Origin: Smaragdicoccus niigatensis DSM 44881 = NBRC 103563
GTDB taxonomy: Bacteria; Actinomycetota; Actinomycetes; Mycobacteriales; Mycobacteriaceae
Reading direction: 5' to 3'
NCBI RefSeq assembly: GCF_000380645.1
Contig: NZ_AQXZ01000018.1
Coordinates: 930,001-994,000, forward strand
Length of the DNA stretch: 64,000 bases
In this document: one piece after another, positions 57,873 through 64,000 of the stretch
How the letters are laid out: the number at the start of each line of letters is the position of its first letter
How positions within the stretch are numbered: position 1 is the first letter of the stretch
Translations under genes and position numbers: made by a program
Notes under the pieces: generated by a model
What the model was told of the DNA's origin: nothing
The model's input: only the letters and a program-made list of their open reading frames with translations
Databases searched by the model: none

Positions 57873-58879
57873 CAGTTCCCTTCCCCTGTCAGTGGCACGA
57901 GGCTCAGCCGGATGTCCGGCCCCACCTGTTCCACCGATTCGCGCACAAAACGATGTGCGCTGCCTATGTTGTCCACTCCAGCACCGATGACGGCCGCCGG
58001 ACCGTCCCCCAGCACGACCGGCGCCAGATACGCGAGTATCCGGTCGACCAAGTGCGCCTTGAAGAACGCCCCGGCTAGGACCGCGCCACCTTCGACCAGC
58101 ACGTCCGGGTAGTCGGCCAGGGCCGCCACCACCTCGTGCGGATCGCGGGTACGCAGCCACAATGTCTCGGCAGCATCATCCAACACGCGAGAGTTCGACG
58201 GTATTTCCCGCGTCCCCACCACGACCCGAAGCGGCTGGTGGGTGGCGAGCGAGCCGTCCGGATTCCGGGCCGTCAGCGACGGGTTGTCGGCGAGAACCGT
58301 TCCGGTACCGACGACGATCGCGTCGAGCTTGGCACGCTCCCGGTGAACCTCGGCGCGAGCGGCCTCGCCGGTGATCCACTGACTCGACCCGTCGGCAGCT
58401 GCGATTCGACCATCGAGACTCGTCGCGGTCTTCCAGGTGACGTGTGCACGACCCGTGCGCTGGCGATGCAACCAGGCGCGCAATGGCCCCTGCTCGACTT
58501 CGTCGACACCGACTCCACCAACGACCTCGACGCCGTTCGCCCGCAGGAAATCCGCGCCACCCGAGGCGGTCGGGTTCGGATCACTCACGGCGTAAACGAC
58601 TTTCGCGATACCGGCGTCGAGGAGCGTCTTCGAGCACGGCGGCGTGCGGCCGTAGTGGTTGCAAGGCTCGAGCGTCACGAATGCCGTTCCGCCCCAGGCT
58701 CGATCCCCCGCCGAGCGCAGTGCCATGACCTCGGCGTGGGGGCCCGGCGGGGCCTGCGTGGCTCCGGTACCGGCGAGGTTGCCGGCCGCGTCCACGATGA
58801 CCGCACCAACGGGCGGATTCGGCCGGGTCAGGCCTCGGACCGACTCTGCGGCCGCGACGGCCTGGAGCATGTGCTCCAT
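57872..58879 (-). CDS. ribD: Bifunctional riboflavin deaminase/reductase
   Basis: 335 aa. The deaminase domain has PNPPVGAVIV, the zinc HAE in PPGPHAEVMAL and PCNHYGRTPPC. The reductase domain has VTWKTATSLDGRIAAADGSSQWITG, VGTGTVLADNPSLTAR and VEGGAVLAGAF. It performs steps two and three of riboflavin synthesis. It directly follows rpe on the minus strand with no gap. Confidence 0.97.
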   Translation of the reverse strand: MEHMLQAVAAAESVRGLTRPNPPVGAVIVDAAGNLAGTGATQAPPGPHAEVMALRSAGDRAWGGTAFVTLEPCNHYGRTPPCSKTLLDAGIAKVVYAVSDPNPTASGGADFLRANGVEVVGGVGVDEVEQGPLRAWLHRQRTGRAHVTWKTATSLDGRIAAADGSSQWITGEAARAEVHRERAKLDAIVVGTGTVLADNPSLTARNPDGSLATHQPLRVVVGTREIPSNSRVLDDAAETLWLRTRDPHEVVAALADYPDVLVEGGAVLAGAFFKAHLVDRILAYLAPVVLGDGPAAVIGAGVDNIGSAHRFVRESVEQVGPDIRLSLVPLTGEGN

Positions 58880-59551
58880 TTAGCAGTCGGAACGAACCGC
58901 GGCGGCGAGCGCACGGAGCTTCCGCACCGCCTCGCCCGGGTCTGCCGCGTTGTAAACGGCCGAGCCGGCGACGAAGCAGTCGATACCGGCTTCGGCCGCT
59001 TGCTCGATCGTGCTCTCGGCGATTCCGCCGTCGATCTCGATGACGAGCTTGAGCTCTCCCGAGTCGACGAGCTTGCGCACCGCCCTCGCCTTGGACAGCA
59101 CCTCTGGCATGAACGACTGGCCGCCGAATCCCGGCTCGACACTCATGATGAGCAGGGTGTCGAAGCTCTTGAGGATCTCGAGGTAGGGCTCGATCGGCGT
59201 TCCGGGCTTGACGCTCAGACCCGCCTTGGCACCCGCGGCGCGAATGTCGCGCGCCACCGAGATCGGGTCGTCGGTCGCCTCGGCGTGGAACGTGACGTTG
59301 TAGGCACCGGCTTCGGCGTACGGCGGCGCCCAACGGGCCGGGTCCTCGATCATCAGGTGGCAGTCGAGCGGAATGTCCGTGGCCTTGAGGAGGCTCTGCA
59401 CGACCGGCAGTCCGAGCGTCAGGTTCGGCACGAAATGCGCGTCCATGACATCCACGTGCAGCCAGTCCGAGCCGGCGACCGCGGCGGCCTCTTCGGCAAG
59501 TCGGGAGAAGTCAGCAGACAGAATCGACGGCGCGATCATGGGGTTCGACAC
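58880..59551 (-). CDS. rpe: Ribulose-phosphate 3-epimerase
   Basis: 223 aa from GTG 59551; ATG 59539 is an alternative. The barrel has [37 protein letters not shown], the loop [15 protein letters not shown] and [10 protein letters not shown]. It interconverts ribulose and xylulose 5-phosphates and thus completes the pentose-phosphate set encoded in this window. The very long upstream frame does not continue the gene. Confidence 0.96.
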   Translation of the reverse strand: MSNPMIAPSILSADFSRLAEEAAAVAGSDWLHVDVMDAHFVPNLTLGLPVVQSLLKATDIPLDCHLMIEDPARWAPPYAEAGAYNVTFHAEATDDPISVARDIRAAGAKAGLSVKPGTPIEPYLEILKSFDTLLIMSVEPGFGGQSFMPEVLSKARAVRKLVDSGELKLVIEIDGGIAESTIEQAAEAGIDCFVAGSAVYNAADPGEAVRKLRALAAAVRSDC

Positions 59552-59604
59552 AGCGGTGAGTCTAACCCTGAGCCTTTGCCGTCGGAGGGCCCGGAAACGA
59601 CTCT

Positions 59605-59657
59605 TCGCGCAGGCGTTGTGTACAAGATATGGGTTTTGTACAGAGCCGCCTGCGCGA
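59605..59657. terminator. Nested hairpin between rsmB and rpe
   Basis: The outer 11-bp stem (59605-59615 with 59647-59657) is perfect, and an inner 7-bp stem (59619-59625 with 59636-59642) stacks inside it. It lies 20 bases after the rsmB stop and ends 54 bases before the rpe start. It probably ends the fmt-rsmB transcript or attenuates into rpe. Confidence 0.7.
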
Positions 59658-59676
59658 GACCTTTGCCCCCGCTGGT

Positions 59677-61029
59677 CTACTTCTCCGGTTTGCGCAGCGC
59701 GGCCAAGTACATGGCATCCGTTCCATGCCGATGCGGCCACAGCTGAATACCTGTTTCCGCTCCGGAATTCGGAACGCCCGGCAGCACTTGATCGGCGTCG
59801 AGTACCTCGAGGCCGAACCGGCTCACTGCCTCGTTGACCACGCCGACCGTCTCGAGCAGATGCGGCGAGCACGTCGAGTACACGACCACCCCGCCCGGAC
59901 GCACCAGACCGACGGCCGCCGCCAGCAGTTGCTTCTGCAGCCGGACCAGATCCGCAACGTCCTTCTCCGTACGTCGCCATCGTGCCTCGGGTCGACGCCG
60001 AAGTGCGCCCAGGCCCGTGCACGGTGCGTCGACGAGGACCCGATCGAAACCCGGTTTGAAGCCGGTGGCCCGGCCATCGGCGACGAGAACGTCGACAGGT
60101 AGTCCCGCAACCGCTTTCCGAACGAGTTCCGCGCGGTGTTTCGACTGCTCAACCGCATCGACGTGCGCATTTCGCTGCGCCGCGATCGAACCGAGCAGCG
60201 CGGCTTTACCGCCCGGCCCGGCACACAGGTCGAGCCAGCGGCCGGAGTCACTTCCGGTGAGCGGCGCGTCTGCGAGGGCGAGCGCGATCAACTGGCTGCC
60301 TTCGTCCTGCACCGCGGCCGCGCCGTTTCGGACCGACTCGAAAGCCGCCGGGTCACCGCCATCGAGGTGAACGGCGAAGGGCGAATACGGGCCCGGAAGC
60401 CCACCGGTTTCGGCAAGAAGGTCCTCGCGACTGATCGCTCCGGGCCGGGCGACGAGGTGCACTTTCGGCCGGGCGTCGTCGGCCGCGAGTGCGTCCCGAA
60501 GTTCGTCGCCGCTGAGGGTGGCCGCGAAGGAATCGACGATCCACCTCGGATGCGCAAACTCGACCGAAAGCCGGTCCAAGGGATCCGTGGTCGCGATCGC
60601 ATCAACCCACTGCTCGGGCGTCTTCTCACTCACGCGCCGGAGCACGGCGTTGGCGAAACCGGCTGCACCACGACCTGATTCGGATCGGACCAGATCCACC
60701 GATGTCGCGACGGCAGCGTGCGCGCCGGTGCGGGTGCGCAGCAGCTGATAGGCCCCGATTCGCAGCACATCGAGCACCTTGCCGTCGATTGCGCTGACCG
60801 AGCGGCCGGCGGCCTTTTCGATGACCGAGTCGAGGAAGCCTTGTGCACGGCTGGCGCCGTAGGCGATCTCGGTGGCAAAAGCCGCATCCCGGCCGGAGAT
60901 CCCCCGCTCAGTGAGCATCTTGGGCAGCACCAGGTTCGCGTACGCGTCCCGTTCCCGGACGGCCCGGAGAACATCGCGAGCGACCTCACGGACCGGGTCC
61001 GGCGGGCTCTGGCGTGGTGGTTTGCTCAT
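59677..61029 (-). CDS. rsmB: 16S rRNA m5C967 methyltransferase (RsmB/Fmu)
   Basis: 450 aa. The N-terminal NusB-like RNA-binding domain (about 1-150) has [19 protein letters not shown] and [13 protein letters not shown]. The methyltransferase domain shows the AdoMet site [15 protein letters not shown], the [20 protein letters not shown] motif with one catalytic Cys, and YSTCSPH with the other. It methylates C967 of 16S rRNA. The ATG overlaps the fmt stop. Confidence 0.96.
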   Translation of the reverse strand: MSKPPRQSPPDPVREVARDVLRAVRERDAYANLVLPKMLTERGISGRDAAFATEIAYGASRAQGFLDSVIEKAAGRSVSAIDGKVLDVLRIGAYQLLRTRTGAHAAVATSVDLVRSESGRGAAGFANAVLRRVSEKTPEQWVDAIATTDPLDRLSVEFAHPRWIVDSFAATLSGDELRDALAADDARPKVHLVARPGAISREDLLAETGGLPGPYSPFAVHLDGGDPAAFESVRNGAAAVQDEGSQLIALALADAPLTGSDSGRWLDLCAGPGGKAALLGSIAAQRNAHVDAVEQSKHRAELVRKAVAGLPVDVLVADGRATGFKPGFDRVLVDAPCTGLGALRRRPEARWRRTEKDVADLVRLQKQLLAAAVGLVRPGGVVVYSTCSPHLLETVGVVNEAVSRFGLEVLDADQVLPGVPNSGAETGIQLWPHRHGTDAMYLAALRKPEK

Positions 61030-61946
61030 TGCGCGACAGTCCCCTCAGCCAATCGAGCTCCGCGAGCCCAATCGAGAGCGGCCATGAGTCGCTTGCCCTG
61101 TGGCTGTACGTCGCCGAGACGAACCGCGGTCGTTGCCGTGCCGACGAAGACTCCGTCCTTCCGGACCTCGACCTCGCCCGGGTTCAACGAGTGGGTCGCG
61201 ATCTGCACGGGGCCGACCTTCACGCGAAGGTCGCCGATCTCGGTCCACGCTCCCGGAGCCGGCGTCACGGCACGAATCTGGCGGTCGACGGCGAGCGCCG
61301 GGTGATCCCACCGGACGCGTGCGGAGTCGACGGTGACCTTGGGCGCGTACGACACTCCGTCACCCGATTGCGGGACCGCCTGCAATGCTCCTGAAGCCAA
61401 CGCATCGATCGTCTGAACGAGGAGTTCGGCGCCTTCGCGAGCGAGGCGTTCGAGCAGCTCACCGGATGTATCGGTGGGCCGAATACGCTCGGTCATGACG
61501 CCGAACACCGGTCCGGCGTCGAGCTCCTTGACGATCTGAAACGTCGAAGCGCCGGTGAACTCGTCGCCGGCGGCGATGGCAGCTTGCACTGGTGCGGCGC
61601 CGCGCCAGGCCGGCAGGACCGAAAAGTGCAGGTTGACCCAGCCCAACGGCGGAATGTCCAGGACGGACTGCGGCAGCAGCGCTCCGTAGGCGACGACCGG
61701 GCAGCAGTCCGGTGCGAGTTCTTTCAGCTGATCGGCGAAATCAGGGTCGCTCGCACGGCGCGGCTGCAGCACCGGAATCCCGTGCTCGTCGGCCAGCGAA
61801 CCGATCGGCGATCGCACAACTTTTCGTCCACGTCCCGCCACGGTGTCGGGCCGCGTCACCACGCCAACCACCTCATGGTGCGATTCGATCAACCGCTGCA
61901 GCGACGGCACGGCAGGGGCAGGCGTGCCCGCGAAGACGAGTCGCAC
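61026..61946 (-). CDS. fmt: Methionyl-tRNA formyltransferase
   Basis: 306 aa. [19 protein letters not shown] begins the formyl-THF domain; the active block is [20 protein letters not shown], where the common HxSLLP reads HFSVLP; ITDE-like region and the C-terminal barrel with [25 protein letters not shown] follow. It formylates initiator Met-tRNA. It is first in the fmt-rsmB unit. Confidence 0.96.
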   Translation of the reverse strand: MRLVFAGTPAPAVPSLQRLIESHHEVVGVVTRPDTVAGRGRKVVRSPIGSLADEHGIPVLQPRRASDPDFADQLKELAPDCCPVVAYGALLPQSVLDIPPLGWVNLHFSVLPAWRGAAPVQAAIAAGDEFTGASTFQIVKELDAGPVFGVMTERIRPTDTSGELLERLAREGAELLVQTIDALASGALQAVPQSGDGVSYAPKVTVDSARVRWDHPALAVDRQIRAVTPAPGAWTEIGDLRVKVGPVQIATHSLNPGEVEVRKDGVFVGTATTAVRLGDVQPQGKRLMAALDWARGARLAEGTVAQ

Positions 61947-62032
61947 GAGTTCTCCTCAACTACTCCCCACCTACGGGGGCGCGGTACCAGTCTAAGAATC
62001 TCGCGTACAAGATCTCGAACCGCTCGTAACAT

Positions 62033-62052
62033 TGCAGTTCAGCTGTACTGCA
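62033..62052. promoter_or_regulatory. 20-bp near-perfect palindrome
   Basis: TGCAGT, T, CAGCTG, T, ACTGCA: the dyad is complete except for one T-T pair on each side of the central CAGCTG. It ends 14 bases before the ATG of the small secreted protein, overlapping the region where a promoter or leader must lie. It looks like an operator. Confidence 0.5.
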
Positions 62053-62066
62053 GGGGGTTTGGCACG

Positions 62067-62591
62067 ATGACTTCGCCCCTGTCGCGCGCGGGCCTCGCCG
62101 TCGCGATGTCGTGCGTCTTTTCCGGCGGTCTGGCCGCTCCCGCGCACGCTTCTTCCCGCGGGTGGGACGACAAGTCCGAACAGATTGTTCGAACATTTCC
62201 ATCGATCCTGCCGGCGACGCCGACCGGGCGCGGATATCACGGCGCACGCTGCGGCATCGCCGAAGCACCGCCCACTGCGATTCGATCACTCGGCTGCCGG
62301 GACCGCGACGACGTCCTCTTCCAGGCGATTGCGTTTCCGAACGGCCCTGCCGTGCAGGACTTCCTGAAGTCGCGAGCCCTGGGCCCGGACAATCGGGCGA
62401 CGATCGAGGACGGCACGTCCGCAACCGTGCGAGTCGGGACCTGTCCGGATGCGGCGTGCTTCGTCGTGACGTTCGATGCACCGGATCGGTCGAAATACCT
62501 GTTCATCGTGGCGCAGACGGACACCACGATCTCCGACCTCCTGAAGCTGTGGTGGCCGGATGCCGATTTCACGACCGGCCGCGGGGCCTGA
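62067..62591 (+). CDS. Small secreted protein, unknown
   Basis: 174 aa from ATG 62067 with AGGGGG upstream; the longer open frame is not supported. A signal peptide (AGLAVAMSCVFSGGLAAPAHA) precedes about 150 residues with four cysteines (RCGIAE, LGCRDRDD, GTCPDAACF) that could form two disulfides. The fold may be alpha/beta: VLFQAIAFPNGPAVQDFL and CFVVTFDAPDRSKYLFIVAQ. I recognise no family. Its stop is directly adjacent to that of the convergent lipase gene. Confidence 0.7.
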   Translation: MTSPLSRAGLAVAMSCVFSGGLAAPAHASSRGWDDKSEQIVRTFPSILPATPTGRGYHGARCGIAEAPPTAIRSLGCRDRDDVLFQAIAFPNGPAVQDFLKSRALGPDNRATIEDGTSATVRVGTCPDAACFVVTFDAPDRSKYLFIVAQTDTTISDLLKLWWPDADFTTGRGA

Positions 62592-63590
62592 TCAGTTCGA
62601 GTTCGCCACCACTTCCGGAATGCCGGTTCCAAACGGCACATCGACGCAGTTCGGAGTCTGCGCGTCCGCCGGACTGAGGATGTTGAACATCAACTGCTGG
62701 GCGAATGGGTCGTAGGGCAGCTGCATGTGGCCGGACATGTTCCCCGGGCAGAGATCCTGGATGAGAACGTTGTGCGCGCCCTTGCCGTGAAGGGCTTGGT
62801 TTTCGTTCGGCGTGATGCGTTCGTCGACGGTGCTACCGATCGTCCAGTAATCGACGCCCGGAACCGTGTCGCTTGGTGAGTTGAGTTCCTTGAGGAAGTC
62901 CGAACCCTCCGCCTGCTGCTGCAGGGCGATGGGGAACATGTCGGATACCTGCTTTTCGGCACCGACCGCCCGAACCACGGGAATCGCACCGTAGAGGTCG
63001 CCGCCGTAGCTCGGTGAGGCAAGGCCGACCCACGTCTTGACGTACTGCGAGCCGCCAAGTTTGTTGACGTAGTAGCGCGTCACGACCGCGCCCTGTGAAT
63101 AGCCCACGAGCTGGACTTTGTCCGCCCCCGTGGCGCTGCGAACCTTCTGTACGAAGTCCGAAAGTTGTTTTCCACTGGTGTGGATGTCTCCGACGCCATA
63201 AGTGTCTGAACCCTCCACCGAGCCGTAGTTCAGCGCATAAACGCAGTTCCCGGCAGCGGCGAGTTTGGGGGCAAAGAGGGCCCAGTCACTGTAGGCGTCG
63301 GAGTCCGTCCCATGGACGAGGATCACCGGGGAGGGGTGACTCGCGTCCGGCGTACACGAGAAGTTGTTTGCCCCGGGTGGTACCGACCCGGGGTGCTTCT
63401 TTGCGTAGGCGGAGGCGTAGCCGTGGACCGTCTGCGTCGGTCCAGGCAACGTGGGGATGGTAGTCAGCGCGGACGGATTGCCGGGTGCGGCAATCGCCAA
63501 CGATGGTGCAGTCAACAGCACGGATACGGCTGCCGCCGCGGTTACCAGCCGGCGTGCAACCCTGCATGACTTGTTATCAATTCGGGACAC
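62592..63590 (-). CDS. Secreted class 2 triacylglycerol lipase/esterase
   Basis: 332 aa from GTG. Signal peptide (VTAAAAVSVLLTAPSLAIAA), then an alpha/beta hydrolase: oxyanion region PVILVHGTDSDAYSDW, nucleophile elbow LVGYSQGAV with the catalytic Ser, and late GHMQLPYDPFAQQ with a likely catalytic His. The HGT and GYSQG motifs and size fit the EstA/class 2 lipase family common in Nocardia and Rhodococcus. It hydrolyses ester lipids outside the cell. Confidence 0.87.
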   Translation of the reverse strand: MSRIDNKSCRVARRLVTAAAAVSVLLTAPSLAIAAPGNPSALTTIPTLPGPTQTVHGYASAYAKKHPGSVPPGANNFSCTPDASHPSPVILVHGTDSDAYSDWALFAPKLAAAGNCVYALNYGSVEGSDTYGVGDIHTSGKQLSDFVQKVRSATGADKVQLVGYSQGAVVTRYYVNKLGGSQYVKTWVGLASPSYGGDLYGAIPVVRAVGAEKQVSDMFPIALQQQAEGSDFLKELNSPSDTVPGVDYWTIGSTVDERITPNENQALHGKGAHNVLIQDLCPGNMSGHMQLPYDPFAQQLMFNILSPADAQTPNCVDVPFGTGIPEVVANSN

Positions 63591-63685
63591 AACGAATATG
63601 TAACCGCATTGGCTGGAGTTGCGGGTGTGACTAGAGAGAAAATTGTTTCACTTGTAGCCAGATTGATGGACTTAAGTCCCTAGCG

Positions 63686-64000
63686 CTAGTCCGCCTGATC
63701 GTCTTCGGCCAGTATCCGGTAAATCGAGCGACGCGCTTCAGCGAGCGCCTCACCGGCACGTTTCACCTGGTCAGGCGTGCCCGCACGGGCCACCTGGAAG
63801 ACCGCGCCGTGCAGCTGGCCGACCAGATCGCGAAGATCGAGAGCCTCGTCCGATACGCCGGACTTCGCATCCGCGAAGGGATCGCCGATCTCGTCGCCGC
63901 GATCGCGAACGAGCGCCTCGCCTTCGGGAGTGAGCGTCGCGTACTTGCGGCCCTCACGACGGTCGAGCGTTATCAAACCCTCGTCCTCGAGTGCGGACAG
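63686..64000 (-). CDS. PadR-type transcriptional regulator, C-terminal part
   Basis: At least 104 codons; the start lies beyond the right edge. The fragment begins in the winged helix with LSALEDEGLITLDRREGRKY and ATLTPEGEAL, typical of PadR repressors, followed by a helical dimerisation part (LRDLVGQLHGAVFQVARAG, KRAGEALAEARRSIYRIL). PadR proteins sense small phenolics or drugs and often sit beside an exporter. The DNA-binding first helices are out of view, so the class call is from the wing and tail only. Confidence 0.75.
   Translation of the reverse strand: MSALEDEGLITLDRREGRKYATLTPEGEALVRDRGDEIGDPFADAKSGVSDEALDLRDLVGQLHGAVFQVARAGTPDQVKRAGEALAEARRSIYRILAEDDQAD

Overview
The window is high-GC DNA from an actinobacterium, most likely of the order Mycobacteriales (mycolic-acid bacteria). 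The main reason is gene order. Read in reverse complement, the backbone matches the Mycobacterium tuberculosis segment from fmt (Rv1406) to mptB (Rv1459c): fmt-rsmB-rpe-ribD-ribE-ribBA-ribH-PH protein-uvrC-rapZ-yvcK-whiA-gap-pgk-tpiA-secG, then pgl-opcA-zwf-tal-tkt, ctaB, qor, ctaA, an ABC-2 exporter and mptB. The Rv numbers are from memory, not from a search. GTG starts and 4-nt ATGA or GTGA overlaps are common, and several genes look leaderless.

Layout. 1-8.4 kb: end of a lipoprotein gene, a LiaSR/NarL-type two-component pair, mptB (lipomannan mannosyltransferase), an ABC-2 exporter, ctaA, qor and an unknown protein. 8.4-13.7 kb: an Asn/Gly repeat surface protein, a VanY-type peptidase, an AbiEi/DUF559 protein and a second transketolase. 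13.9-23.2 kb: the most unusual part. It holds an ECF sigma factor, two dynamin-like GTPases (IniC/IniA type), a transmembrane Hsp70-like ATPase, a membrane-anchored minimal GrpE, two paralogous Asp/His-rich small acidic proteins, a DxDGDG-repeat protein and a septum-formation-type lipoprotein. I read it as one envelope-stress or membrane-remodelling module. 23.2-30 kb: a flavin monooxygenase with a LuxR/TPR regulator, then a light-response locus. In that locus a photolyase and a CarH/LitR-type B12 photoreceptor are divergent from a TIGR01777 epimerase and a SanA/YdcF protein, with an 11-bp-spaced direct repeat between them.

30-38.8 kb: ctaB, a secreted WxL-like protein, and the pentose-phosphate operon tkt-tal-zwf-opcA-pgl. 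39-43.6 kb: a cell-surface island with two more WxL-like proteins, a DUF916-type WxL-interacting membrane protein, an LPQTG protein and a class E-like sortase. 43.6-52.1 kb: secG and the glycolytic tpiA-pgk-gap genes, then whiA-yvcK-rapZ-uvrC, all on the minus strand. 52.2-64 kb: O-acetylhomoserine sulfhydrylase, an acyl-CoA dehydrogenase, the riboflavin genes, rpe, rsmB, fmt, a small secreted protein, a class 2 lipase and a partial PadR-type regulator.

The conserved blocks carry carbon metabolism (both pentose-phosphate branches, lower glycolysis, the Rpe step), heme A synthesis for cytochrome oxidase (ctaA, ctaB), riboflavin synthesis and DNA repair (uvrC, photolyase). The accessory blocks between them are nearly all envelope-related. 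I saw no tRNA, rRNA, CRISPR array, insertion sequence or prophage. All calls come from reading the sequence; no database search was run.
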